A stretch of DNA of 33,069 bases from contig PAAV01000045.1 in NCBI GenBank assembly GCA_002699485.1, positions 1 to 33,069 on the forward strand. The letters run 5' to 3'. Both the position numbers and the translations under genes were made by a program. Under the pieces are notes generated by a model, which worked only from the letters and a program-made list of their open reading frames with translations, did no database searches and was not told the DNA's origin. Below, piece by piece: positions 23,211-31,783 of this stretch (the stretch's first letter is position 1; every line of letters begins with the position of its first letter). This stretch comes from Chloroflexota bacterium (lineage in GTDB: Bacteria; Chloroflexota; Dehalococcoidia; Lucifugimonadales; UBA2962).

Positions 23211-23945
23211 TTAACAATCTTCTAGTAATTGCTCAAAAGTAATAACTGTACCTTCTTCAACACCAACGATCTTGAAAGTCTCATAATAGTCACTACTATT
23301 TTCAAGCCATTCCGCAAACTCTTGTGCGTCCTCTTGTGATTGATACGTCCTTAATGCTTTAATTTTTACATCAATATATTCTTGTGTTGGCACGAAGACA
23401 TTAGGTTGTGTTTCAGGGCCATCGATATCTAAATCAAATTCTTTGGCTGCTAGTTCAGGTATTGCAACATAAAGTAAGCTAACTTTTTTATTAATGCCCT
23501 GCGCATATGCATTGAAAGCATCAAGGGCACATCGATGTATAGCTATATGATCAGGATGCCGAGATATACCTTGAGGGCCAAAAGTTATCACTACATCAGG
23601 TTCAATATGATTTATATGATTTCTTAATTTTTCTGATATGACTTCCATTTTTTGTGATTCTACTTCTTGATCTTTATAGTCAAGTAATATTGGAGGGTTT
23701 GCACCAAATAGAGATAGAACCTGGGTAAGTTCACTCTCTCTTACTGCCGGCAACTCTTCCCTGCTTACGGATAAATCACCAGTCCCTAAAGTGCCGAGTT
23801 CTCCTCTGGTCGCAGTAATGACATTTACACTGGCGCCCATTTGAGCAAACTTTGTAAAAGTGCAGCCTGCAGAGGAAGTTTCATCATCAGGATGGGCAAA
23901 GATACCTAAAATAGATTTATTTATATAGCGGTTTGCGTTGTTCAT
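23211..23945 (-). CDS. PIG-L/LmbE family zinc deacetylase
   Basis: About 244 residues, the family size. The zinc motif AHPDDE stands near the N-terminus (H18, D20/D21) and the second zinc motif HPDH follows in GPQGISRHPDHIAIH. These enzymes remove an acetyl group from N-acetylglucosaminyl-type substrates (MshB, BshB and lincomycin LmbE are examples). The substrate cannot be told here; a low-molecular-weight thiol pathway or glycoconjugate is possible. The start is uncertain among three in-frame ATGs (23981, 23963 and 23945); the shortest is preferred because the Rossmann strand KSILGIFAHPDDE follows within ten residues. No good ribosome site is seen for any of them. The gene is divergent from the aminotransferase gene. 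Confidence 0.9.
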   Translation of the reverse strand: MNNANRYINKSILGIFAHPDDETSSAGCTFTKFAQMGASVNVITATRGELGTLGTGDLSVSREELPAVRESELTQVLSLFGANPPILLDYKDQEVESQKMEVISEKLRNHINHIEPDVVITFGPQGISRHPDHIAIHRCALDAFNAYAQGINKKVSLLYVAIPELAAKEFDLDIDGPETQPNVFVPTQEYIDVKIKALRTYQSQEDAQEFAEWLENSSDYYETFKIVGVEEGTVITFEQLLEDC

Positions 23946-24080
23946 GCTAAGTATTGTTAACATAAAAGTTAATACATTCATACAGTTCGTGACTATATAG
24001 AAATAAACCTTTGATAATAAATATTGTTTTAAACCAGATGTAGAAGATAATAGAATACTTGAATAACTGGCAGGTAAACC

Positions 24081-25262
24081 GTGAGCATATCGTTAAAACT
24101 AAAAAAATCTATGGAGCAAGGGTCCTGGATAAGGAAGATGTTTGAAGAGGGCATCTTATTGAAGTCTAAGATTGGCGCAGATAAAGTCTATGATCTTTCC
24201 TTGGGTAATCCGATCTTTGAGCCTCCACCTAAATTCCTTGAGTTGTTAAGAAGCTATGTTGAAACACCCTCAAGCGGATTACACCGCTACATGCCAAATG
24301 CCGGCCTGCCTGAGACAAGGTCAGCTATCGCTCAAAGTATTAGTAAAGAAACCGGGCTAAGCTTCACTAAAGAGGATATCGTTATGACTTGCGGTGCAGG
24401 AGGGGCTCTTAACATCATAATCAAAACCCTTCTAGATCCAGGGGATGAAATCGTTGTTTTAGCTCCTTACTTTGCTGAATACTTCTTCTATGCAGATAAC
24501 CATGGTGGCAAATGCGTTGTACTAGATCATGACAGCAACTTCATGCCTAATTTAGATATGCTTGAGGATATTGTGAACGAGAAGACAAAGATGGTGATTG
24601 TGAATTCTCCAAACAATCCGTCTGGAGCAGTTTATCCAAAAAGCATATTAGATGGACTAGGGAAAATAATTAAGAACCTAGAATCGAAATATGGTAGGGA
24701 TATTTTTATTGTTAGTGACGAGCCATATAGAAAGATTATTTATGACGATACTGCATATAACCATGTGTTTTCATCACACTCCAATACTATTGTAGCTACG
24801 TCTCATTCTAAAGATTTGGGTTTAGCCGGAGAACGAATAGGTTATGTTGCAGTCAATCCAGATAACGAAAATAAAGATGAAATAATCGACGGGCTAACAT
24901 TCAGCAATCGCGTTCTTGGGTTTGTGAATGCGCCCGCATTAATGCAACACTTAATTACCCATCTACAAAATGAAACGGTAAACATCCAAGAATATAAGGC
25001 GAATAGAGATTTTCTTTGGGAAAATCTAACCGAGATCGGATATGAGGTGATAAAACCGCAAGGGGCATTCTATATGTTTCCAAAATCACCAATTAAAGAT
25101 GACGTTATATACGTAAATAAACTTAGAGAAAACAATGTTTTAGTAGTGCCTGGTTCAGGTTTTGGTTCGCCTGGATACTTTCGAATATCATACTGTGTTG
25201 ACAAACACACATTACATAACTGTATTCAGGGATTCCGGAAGGTTTTTCGAGACTACAGCTAG
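24081..25262 (+). CDS. PLP-dependent class I/II aminotransferase
   Basis: 393 residues, a fold-type I aminotransferase. Visible: LSLGNPIFEPPP for substrate binding, the GLHRYMPNAGLPETR loop, NSPNNPSGAVY with the Asn contacting PLP, SDEPYRKI with the Asp that pairs with the ring nitrogen and the Tyr, and SHSKDLGLAGERIGY with the Schiff-base Lys244; FRISYC carries the carboxylate-binding Arg. Closest by eye to the aspartate aminotransferase-like group of broad specificity; the amino donor cannot be fixed. It starts at GTG 24081, supported by CAGGTAAACC upstream. The stop overlaps that of the threonine synthase-like gene at CTAG. Confidence 0.93.
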   Translation: MSISLKLKKSMEQGSWIRKMFEEGILLKSKIGADKVYDLSLGNPIFEPPPKFLELLRSYVETPSSGLHRYMPNAGLPETRSAIAQSISKETGLSFTKEDIVMTCGAGGALNIIIKTLLDPGDEIVVLAPYFAEYFFYADNHGGKCVVLDHDSNFMPNLDMLEDIVNEKTKMVIVNSPNNPSGAVYPKSILDGLGKIIKNLESKYGRDIFIVSDEPYRKIIYDDTAYNHVFSSHSNTIVATSHSKDLGLAGERIGYVAVNPDNENKDEIIDGLTFSNRVLGFVNAPALMQHLITHLQNETVNIQEYKANRDFLWENLTEIGYEVIKPQGAFYMFPKSPIKDDVIYVNKLRENNVLVVPGSGFGSPGYFRISYCVDKHTLHNCIQGFRKVFRDYS

Positions 25263-26329
25263 ATTGGAGTGGTAGATTTTAATCCACTACCAGTTATGGG
25301 GATCAAAACAGATTCTCGCGCGTCAATTGTCTCGTTTTTTACGAGAGTTTCGAGCCCAGCAAAAGCTACAGCTGAAGTTGGCTCCATAAATATTCCTTCA
25401 GACTGAGCCAATATCTTACGATATCTCTTTATTGAGTCTTCTGTGACACTGATTGAATCACCTTTAGATTCTTTTATGGCCTGGATAATTTGTTTTATTC
25501 TAGGCGGGTTTGTGGAAGCAATCCCATCGGCAGAAGTAGTTTTATTCGGGTTAAATCTCCATTCAATTCCATTTAACTCTCTGACAATCGGTTTAATCGC
25601 ATCAGATTGTATTGCATAAAGCTTTGGCAGTTTCTCTATATGACCTGACAGCCTTAGTTCCTTCAGCACTAGATGGGTTGATATCAACAGTGAACCATTA
25701 CCGACAGGTATGATGATGTGGTCAGGCATCTCTGCGCCAAACCCACCCACTACTTCACGCCCGAATGACTTAGTACCATCTAAAAAGTGAGGACTAATAT
25801 TGTGAGAAGCATAGAAAAGTTGTTTCTCTACTACAAACTGTTTCGCTTGTTTTTCTGCGTTGTCTCTCGGACCCGGTATTTTATGAACAGTTGCACCGTA
25901 TACCAATATCTGGTCAATTTTTGCCTTAGGAGCATTTTCAGGAACAAAGATGTGAGCTTCTATTCCCGTTGCAGCTGAGTAAGCAGCAACAGAAGCTCCA
26001 GCATTCCCTGATGAGTCTTCAACTATACTTTTAATCCCCGCGGATTTTATTGCAGATATCAACGCAGCACTGCCTCTATCTTTAAATGAGCCAGTAGGAT
26101 TGCAATTCTCAAGCTTAGCGTAGATTTTTGATATTCCAACTAATTTCGCAACTTTAGAAAGATGAATCACCTTAGTGCCACCCTCACCTAAAGTTACTGT
26201 TGGAGAAGCACTCTGTGAAGCCAAATTGCCTTTATGACTAATTGTCAGCGGATAACTACAATCAGCACAAACTGACATGGTAATGTCTGCATCGACACAA
26301 GTATTACAATTTATACATTCAAAATACAT
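25259..26329 (-). CDS. Threonine synthase-like PLP enzyme with N-terminal zinc ribbon
   Basis: 356 residues, fold-type II PLP enzyme. The N-terminus is a short zinc-ribbon-like segment with Cys at about 5, 8, 11, 21 and 24 (CINCNTC and CADC). GSFKDRG carries the Schiff-base lysine at Lys83, EDSSGNAG binds the cofactor phosphate neighbourhood, IIPVGNGSLL is the Gly-rich phosphate loop and PITGSG is at the end. This is the archaeal/plant-like threonine synthase layout (O-phosphohomoserine to threonine). The protein is about 50 residues shorter than many ThrC, and cysteate synthase or diaminopropionate-type enzymes share the fold, so thrC is likely but not proven. ATG 26327-26329 is preferred over the adjacent TTG. 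It faces threonine aldolase across a 117-bp divergent region. Confidence 0.82.
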   Translation of the reverse strand: MYFECINCNTCVDADITMSVCADCSYPLTISHKGNLASQSASPTVTLGEGGTKVIHLSKVAKLVGISKIYAKLENCNPTGSFKDRGSAALISAIKSAGIKSIVEDSSGNAGASVAAYSAATGIEAHIFVPENAPKAKIDQILVYGATVHKIPGPRDNAEKQAKQFVVEKQLFYASHNISPHFLDGTKSFGREVVGGFGAEMPDHIIIPVGNGSLLISTHLVLKELRLSGHIEKLPKLYAIQSDAIKPIVRELNGIEWRFNPNKTTSADGIASTNPPRIKQIIQAIKESKGDSISVTEDSIKRYRKILAQSEGIFMEPTSAVAFAGLETLVKNETIDARESVLIPITGSGLKSTTPI

Positions 26330-26446
26330 CAAATATGCTCTAATTTAAAATAGTATATAGAATTATAAATGCGGTGTGTATTCTTGGAAAACTGCCGTAA
26401 GCAATATGAATTTGTTAATAATTATTGAAACAAGAGAGGGTTCTAA

Positions 26447-27535
26447 GTGACGAGGACATATAAATTTGATGATAACGATTCAGTAGTATTTCGGGGGGAT
26501 GGAGAGCCCAGAACAGCGAACACACTTTTACTTAGACTGAATGAGTTTGCTAAAAATAACCAGATGGCAGATGACGATTTCTCTCTAGGAGGTCTTGTTG
26601 AACAACTAGAAAAGAAAGTGGCATCTATATTAGGTAAACCTTCTGCCATATTCATGCCCACTGGAACATTAGCAAACCATTTAGCCATTAGGAAGCATGC
26701 AGCTACCAATGGAAGAGCTGTGGTTCAAGAGCAAAGCCATATATTTAATGACACGGGTGATTCAATTCAGAGATTGAGCGGTATAAACCTTGTCCCTTTA
26801 GCACCAAATCGAGTTTATTTTGATACTAACGAATTAGATAAGGCTTACACCACATCAGTTACAGGACGCGTTCTAAACCCTATATCAGTCGTTTCTATTG
26901 AAACTCCCGTAAGAAGACAATACGGACAAGTAGTTCCGTGGAAACACTTAGTACAGTTAACCAAGTTTTGTAAAGCCAATAAGATTCCATGCCACCTAGA
27001 CGGAGCACGGATTTTCATGCAGGCAGCTGTGACGGGTAAATCCGTTAAGGAATATGCGTCTTTATTCGATTCCGTATATGTCTCTTTGTACAAATATCTA
27101 GGTACTCCTTTTGGCAGTATTTTGGCGGGTGAAGCAGATTTTATTGAAGGAATGTTCCATGAGCGGAGAATGTTTGGAGGCGGCCTAGCCAATTCATCTC
27201 TGATCGCCGCTCTGGCTCTGAATGGTTTAAATCGATTTGAAGCTAAGTTTTCTGAGTCAATAACAAAGGCAAATCAGCTTTTCAACTCCTTGAACGATTT
27301 AGAACATATACAAATACACAGCTTCGAGCACGGATCAAATATACACAGACTAATATTGAATAGAGAACTCTCTATTGAAACTTTCATCTCTAGCTTAAAA
27401 ACTTCTGGAATATTTGTTTATACTGAACCAAGTAATGAGATATACCTACACGTTAATGCGACAATCCTTCAGCAACCCAATAGTGGAATTATTTCTGCGT
27501 TTTCCGATGCAATATTGAAAGCTGCCAAAAATTAA
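26447..27535 (+). CDS. Low-specificity threonine aldolase-like beta-eliminating lyase
   Basis: 362 residues, fold-type I PLP enzyme of the threonine aldolase family (L-threonine to glycine and acetaldehyde). Visible: FRGDGEPRT at the start where LtaE has 'SDTVT', PTGTLANHLAI binding the phosphate, HLDGARIF with Asp185 and Arg188 typical of LtaE, and SLYKYLGTPFGS with the Schiff-base Lys216. The RRMFGGGL segment matches the LtaE 'RKMLGGGMRQ'. The start is GTG 26447 after GAGGG. The atypical N-terminus and the VYVSLYKYLG form of the lysine motif put it in a divergent subgroup, so other beta-eliminating lyase activities remain possible. Its divergent threonine synthase-like neighbour suggests a threonine/glycine connection. 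Confidence 0.87.
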   Translation: MTRTYKFDDNDSVVFRGDGEPRTANTLLLRLNEFAKNNQMADDDFSLGGLVEQLEKKVASILGKPSAIFMPTGTLANHLAIRKHAATNGRAVVQEQSHIFNDTGDSIQRLSGINLVPLAPNRVYFDTNELDKAYTTSVTGRVLNPISVVSIETPVRRQYGQVVPWKHLVQLTKFCKANKIPCHLDGARIFMQAAVTGKSVKEYASLFDSVYVSLYKYLGTPFGSILAGEADFIEGMFHERRMFGGGLANSSLIAALALNGLNRFEAKFSESITKANQLFNSLNDLEHIQIHSFEHGSNIHRLILNRELSIETFISSLKTSGIFVYTEPSNEIYLHVNATILQQPNSGIISAFSDAILKAAKN

Positions 27536-27575
27536 AATATTGTTGTCATGCTTGTGCACAGTACACAGCAATATT
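27536..27575. other. Imperfect hairpin in the gap before lspA
   Basis: AATATTGTTGT (27536-27546) pairs with ACAGCAATATT (27565-27575) with one G-T pair, and an 18-nt interior contains TGTGCACA. It begins right after the threonine aldolase stop codon. No T tract follows, so it may be a weak terminator, an mRNA 3' stabiliser or an operator. Confidence 0.35.
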
Positions 27576-27629
27576 AGAGTAGTAGAATAACCGAGTACTT
27601 TCGTTAAACTCATGCAGATTTAATAAGTC

Positions 27630-28175
27630 ATGCCAGAAAACAAAGAACCTAACAATACCGACGAGCCCTCAAGCATCTCTGTCTTTAAAGACTGGATGTT
27701 AATTCTTGCAACGATAGTAATTGTTGGGTTAGACCAATTAACAAAATATCTTGTAAGAGAGTATATGAGCTATGGGCAGTCGATTCCTGAAACGGGATTT
27801 TTTAGATTAACTTACTACACCAATTCGGGCACTATATTTGGACTATTCCCCAACATACCAGTTATTTTAACCATAGCTTCTGTGGTAGCTATAGTTTGTC
27901 TTATTTATTTTTACAGGACTCAGAAAAATGTTGGTGTTTGGTTACGAGTTTCAATAGCTTTACTTTTAAGTGGAGCTATTGGCAATTTCATAGACAGAGT
28001 CTCAATGGGAGAGGTTACAGACTTTATTGATGTGGGGATGTGGCCAGTATTCAATATCGCAGACTCAGCTATAACTTGCGGAATATTTTTGTTGCTACTT
28101 GTAACCGTAGTTTTACCCGAACTCGGTAAATCGAAAGAGAGAAAGGAAAGTGAAATCCCTTCTGATCAAAGTTAA
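27630..28175 (+). CDS. lspA: Lipoprotein signal peptidase II
   Basis: 181 residues with four membrane helices. It cleaves lipoprotein signal peptides after lipid modification, so it would process the several lipoproteins encoded in this window. Motifs: LDQLTK (35-39), TNSGTIFG (64-71), GAIGNFIDR with Asp122, and FNIADSAI with Asp145, the aspartyl dyad. The classic NTGAAFG and GGALGN are slightly changed to NSGTIFG and SGAIGN. A polar N-terminal extension of about 20 residues (Glu/Asn/Pro-rich) precedes the first helix, slightly longer than usual. ATG 27630 has no strong ribosome site. It heads a plus-strand run whose next gene starts 5 bp downstream. Confidence 0.95.
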   Translation: MPENKEPNNTDEPSSISVFKDWMLILATIVIVGLDQLTKYLVREYMSYGQSIPETGFFRLTYYTNSGTIFGLFPNIPVILTIASVVAIVCLIYFYRTQKNVGVWLRVSIALLLSGAIGNFIDRVSMGEVTDFIDVGMWPVFNIADSAITCGIFLLLLVTVVLPELGKSKERKESEIPSDQS

Positions 28176-28180
28176 GCAAA

Positions 28181-29119
28181 ATGTTAAGCAACCACTACAC
28201 ATTACAAGTCTCTAATAAAGACCAAGGTACTAGGCTCGACAAATATGTGGCCGAAAAAATAGATCATTTATCTCGCTCTAAGGTATTGAAGCTTATTCAG
28301 AACTCCTTCGTTCTAATAGATCATAAAAAAGTAAATCCGTCTTATAAAGTTAACACTGGTGAAGTCATAGAAATCAACCTCCCGGACCAGACCTCAGCTA
28401 ATTTAACTCCCTGGCAATTAGAGCTCGACATAGTATTTGAAGATGAATCGATCTTAATTATTAACAAACCCGCTGGAATAGCTGTTCATCCTGCTCCGGG
28501 CCACCGTGATAAAACCATAGCCAATGCTCTAATAAATCACGACCTGGGCATCTCGAAAGTTGGCTTGAACTCTAGACCAGGCATCATCCACCGCTTAGAC
28601 ATGGAAACATCAGGCTTGCTTGTAACAGCAAAAAATGAAATTGCTCACAGGAAAATAAGCCAGCAATTTGCTGAGCGATTGGTTAAAAAAGTATATTTCG
28701 CTTTAGTAAAAGGAATACCGCAAGACTCACAGGCGATCATAGATGCACCGATAGGACGCAGCCCGTTTAACAGACAACAAATGGATATAGTTTCTACAGG
28801 TAAATCAGCACTGACTCAATATGAGTTAGTTGAAACATATACATCTCATAGTCTTTTAAAAGTGCTACCACAAACAGGCAGAACTCATCAAATAAGAGTT
28901 CACCTAAAATCAATTGGACACAGTGTAGTAGGAGATAAAATATACGGTCAGCCAGAACCCGCTTTGAATAGACAATTTCTTCATGCATCATCTCTTAGTT
29001 TTACTCATCCGGACAGTGGGAAGCTGGTAAACTTTGATTCAGATCTCCCAGTCCAGTTAAGTCAACATATAAACAGGTTGAAATCTCCAAGTGATATGAA
29101 AGATACTGCATATCGATGA
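28181..29119 (+). CDS. RluA/RluD-family pseudouridine synthase
   Basis: 312 residues. An N-terminal S4 RNA-binding domain (about 12-75, with GTRLDKYVAEK and SRSKVLKLIQNSFVLID) precedes the catalytic domain. The catalytic aspartate is Asp140 in IIHRLDMETSGLL (proteobacterial members usually read HRLDKDTSG). The LLKVLPQTGRTHQIRVHL motif is intact, and INKPAGIAVHPAPGH forms the usual strand near 95-108. It converts uridines in 23S rRNA to pseudouridine; RluD (sites 1911/1915/1917) is the likeliest equivalent because of the S4 domain. The placement after lspA is common in bacteria. It overlaps gltX by ATGA. Confidence 0.94.
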   Translation: MLSNHYTLQVSNKDQGTRLDKYVAEKIDHLSRSKVLKLIQNSFVLIDHKKVNPSYKVNTGEVIEINLPDQTSANLTPWQLELDIVFEDESILIINKPAGIAVHPAPGHRDKTIANALINHDLGISKVGLNSRPGIIHRLDMETSGLLVTAKNEIAHRKISQQFAERLVKKVYFALVKGIPQDSQAIIDAPIGRSPFNRQQMDIVSTGKSALTQYELVETYTSHSLLKVLPQTGRTHQIRVHLKSIGHSVVGDKIYGQPEPALNRQFLHASSLSFTHPDSGKLVNFDSDLPVQLSQHINRLKSPSDMKDTAYR

Positions 29120-30597
29120 ATAAAAATAATGCGCGTACTCGATTTGCTCCCAGTCCGACAGGAGAACCACACGTCGGCAATATTCGCACAGCAATATTCG
29201 CATGGTTATTTGCTAAGGCAAATAACGGTTCTTTCATCATAAGAATTGAAGACACAGATCAGGCGAGAATTGTTGAAGGCGCGATTGACTCAATACTCGA
29301 ATCACTAAGTTGGCTTGGAATAACTTGGGATGAAGGCCCTGATAAAGGCGGCGAATATGGACCTTACACCCAATCAGAAAGACAAAAATTAGGCATATAC
29401 GAACAAGCAGTGGAAAAGCTGCTGAAAGCAGAAAAGGCCTATTATTGCTCCTGTAGTTCCGAAAGGCTAGATCAATTACGGAAAAGCCAATCCAAATCTG
29501 GCAAACCTCCAGGCTATGACGGACATTGTAGAAATAAAGATTCAACACAAGTATTAGATGAATCAGCAAAACAAGTTGTCCGGTTTGCCATGCCTAAATC
29601 GGGCATCACTAAAGTTTCAGATACAATTCGAGGAAATATAGAATTCGAAAATGGACTAATTGATGATTTTGTCATTTTAAAGTCAGATGGTTTCCCTACA
29701 TATCACCTTGCAAATGTTGTCGATGATCATGCAATGGAAATATCCCACGTAATTAGAGCTGAAGAGTGGCTGCCATCATTACCCAGGCACATTAACTTAT
29801 ACAGTGCACTCGAACTAGATCCGCCGATTTTCGCGCATGTACCAATAATACTGGCATCAGACCGCTCTAAGTTAAGCAAGCGACACGGGGCTACTTCAAT
29901 AAAGGAATTTCGGTCGAAAGGATATCTTCCTTCTGCTATGCTTAATTTCCTTTGCCTACTAGGTTGGTCACTCGACGACAAAACAGAAATATTCACGGAA
30001 AAAGAACTGATTAAACATTTTTCTATTGAGCGAGTATCAAAGTCTTCAGCTGTCTTTGATAACCAAAAACTGGAATGGATGAATGGCCATTACATAAGAG
30101 AATCTGATCAATCTGCACTTATAGATGATCTACTGAAATATTGGACTGATTTCCCAGTAGAGACATTTGATATTGAACCCTCCGTCTCCAAATTAAATGC
30201 TGTATTACCACTAATCCAAGACAGAATAAAAACATTGCAGGAAGCAGGGCCTATGATCAATTTTTTATTCTCTGAAGCCATCTCATATGACACCCAATTG
30301 TTAATTCAAAAGAAGATGGATTTTAAATCGACTCTTGATGCCCTTAATGAAACTTTATCGGTTATAAAAGATACGAACCCCTTCACTGCTAGTAACCTCG
30401 AGGACTCATTACGACTGTTGGCAGACAGGTTGAGTATTAAACCTGGACAACTTTTTGGCACTCTGAGAATAGCAACTACTGGGCAAAGAGTGTCTCCTCC
30501 TTTGTTTGAAAGTCTTGAAATAATTGGAAAGGACACAACAATTGAGTCTATAAATCTAGCGGTCAAAAAACTAAATACATACGGAGATCAAAATTGA
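29116..30597 (+). CDS. gltX: Glutamyl-tRNA synthetase
   Basis: 493 residues, class I aminoacyl-tRNA synthetase. The HIGH-equivalent is in RFAPSPTGEPHVGN (10-22) and the KMSKS-equivalent is SDRSKLSKRHG (about 247-257). A zinc-site-like insertion with CSCSS and, about 25 residues on, YDGHCR is seen near 112-142. The C-terminal anticodon-binding helices end near 490. It charges tRNA-Glu, and possibly tRNA-Gln if the organism uses the GatCAB route. ATG 29116 overlaps the rluD-like stop by 4 bp, and the TGA end overlaps the purQ start, so the genes are translationally chained. Confidence 0.97.
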   Translation: MNKNNARTRFAPSPTGEPHVGNIRTAIFAWLFAKANNGSFIIRIEDTDQARIVEGAIDSILESLSWLGITWDEGPDKGGEYGPYTQSERQKLGIYEQAVEKLLKAEKAYYCSCSSERLDQLRKSQSKSGKPPGYDGHCRNKDSTQVLDESAKQVVRFAMPKSGITKVSDTIRGNIEFENGLIDDFVILKSDGFPTYHLANVVDDHAMEISHVIRAEEWLPSLPRHINLYSALELDPPIFAHVPIILASDRSKLSKRHGATSIKEFRSKGYLPSAMLNFLCLLGWSLDDKTEIFTEKELIKHFSIERVSKSSAVFDNQKLEWMNGHYIRESDQSALIDDLLKYWTDFPVETFDIEPSVSKLNAVLPLIQDRIKTLQEAGPMINFLFSEAISYDTQLLIQKKMDFKSTLDALNETLSVIKDTNPFTASNLEDSLRLLADRLSIKPGQLFGTLRIATTGQRVSPPLFESLEIIGKDTTIESINLAVKKLNTYGDQN

Positions 30598-31286
30598 AGA
30601 CAGGAATAGTGATTTTCCCCGGGACTTGGAGTGATAAAGATTGCATGTACGTTTTTCGAGATGTTTTAAAACAATCAACGGAATACATATGGCACCAAGA
30701 CACTGACCTTAGTGAATACGACTGTATAGTAATACCAGGAGGTTTTTCGTACGGAGATTATTTAAGGGCAGGAGCAATCGCACGTTTTGCTCCCGTAATG
30801 AAGTCTATTAATGAATTTGCCGCCAACGGCGGCCTCGTAATCGGAATATGTAATGGTTTCCAAGTACTATGTGAGGCTGGACTGCTACCTGGCGCATTAA
30901 TGAGAAACGATCACCTTCAATTTCGGTGCCAATGGGTGAATTTAAAAATAGAATCTGTTGCTACTCCATTCACGGAAACGATAAATAGCTTAAAACCACT
31001 CCGCGTACCCATATCACATGGGGAAGGTCAATATTATGCCAATGAGGATACTTTGAAGCAATTAGAACAAGATGATCGAATAGTATTTAAATATTGCGAA
31101 CCTAACGGAGATATCACAAAAGCATCCAATCCAAATGGCTCAGTTAACAATATTGCAGGAATAGTTAACTCAAATAGAAATGTTTTAGGTATGATGCCTC
31201 ATCCAGAAAAAGCCTGTGAAGACATTCTTGGCTCATCAGACGGACTGAATATATTTCAATCCATTCTTAGCTCTACATCCAAATAG
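30594..31286 (+). CDS. purQ: Phosphoribosylformylglycinamidine synthase, glutaminase subunit
   Basis: 230 residues, class I glutamine amidotransferase. It supplies ammonia to PurL in purine synthesis (FGAR to FGAM). The catalytic triad is visible: Cys86 in GICNGFQVLCEAGLLPGAL, and His203 with Glu205 in MMPHPEKA. The N-terminal FPGTWSDKD replaces the usual FPGSNCDxD, and IPGGFSYGDYLRAGAIA is classical. The start is TTG at 30594, with GGAG seven bases upstream and a TTGA overlap with gltX. No purS is adjacent although the PurL downstream is of the small type that needs it, so purS must lie elsewhere. Confidence 0.96.
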   Translation: MKTGIVIFPGTWSDKDCMYVFRDVLKQSTEYIWHQDTDLSEYDCIVIPGGFSYGDYLRAGAIARFAPVMKSINEFAANGGLVIGICNGFQVLCEAGLLPGALMRNDHLQFRCQWVNLKIESVATPFTETINSLKPLRVPISHGEGQYYANEDTLKQLEQDDRIVFKYCEPNGDITKASNPNGSVNNIAGIVNSNRNVLGMMPHPEKACEDILGSSDGLNIFQSILSSTSK

Positions 31287-31294
31287 AATTTTCT

Positions 31295-31783
31295 TTGAGC
31301 TATTTAGACGGCGTAATCCTGGCAATAATATCTACGGTAGGATTTGGCGCAACTGCAGTACTAGCACAATCTGGAATGCAGTATGTAAAACCAGCTAGTG
31401 TTACCATCATTTCTCTTGTCGTTGGAAGCATAATAGTTTTCATAGTGGCGTTTATTTTAGAACTAGATGAACTTACATCTATCTCAATTATTGCCCTGCT
31501 TTTCATATTATTAAATGCTGTTCTCTCATATCCCATCGGACGCCTTTTCAACTTCATAGGAGTTAAATATGCTGGAGCATCTCGAGCATCGAGTGTAATA
31601 GGAGTAGCGCCTTTAATTACAACCGGTCTAGCGGTATGGTTAACAGATGAAAAACTGACTCTTATGATCCTTGGAGGGACTCTTCTGATTCTACTTGGGA
31701 TTACGCTAATCCTTAGTGACAGGCCTATCAGCAAAGCTGAAAACAATTTTGATTCTGGCAATCAAAGAGACAGAGTAGATTAG
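31295..31783 (+). CDS. EamA/DMT transporter, N-terminal half
   Basis: 162 residues, about five membrane helices forming one EamA domain (starts DGVILAIISTVGFGATAVLAQ, ends MILGGTLLILLGITLILSDRP). A polar linker of about 23 residues follows up to the stop. The start is TTG at 31295, 8 bp after purQ, without an obvious ribosome site. Usual DMT proteins have two EamA repeats in one chain of about 300 residues. Here the second repeat follows in the same frame directly after a TAG stop (31781-31783), so this is half of a split transporter. Substrate unknown. The position between purQ and purL hints at purine-related or metabolite efflux, but this is only context. Confidence 0.85.
   Translation: MSYLDGVILAIISTVGFGATAVLAQSGMQYVKPASVTIISLVVGSIIVFIVAFILELDELTSISIIALLFILLNAVLSYPIGRLFNFIGVKYAGASRASSVIGVAPLITTGLAVWLTDEKLTLMILGGTLLILLGITLILSDRPISKAENNFDSGNQRDRVD

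Noticed and set aside
26333-26446. Threonine-type riboswitch or attenuator between the divergent PLP enzyme genes
   Set aside because: No leader peptide with repeated Thr/Ile codons and no terminator hairpin could be found in the 117-bp gap.
31781-31783. TAG between the EamA halves as proof of stop-codon recoding
   Set aside because: Kept only as a possibility: other genes here end in TAG without downstream continuation, and no recoding signal is visible.
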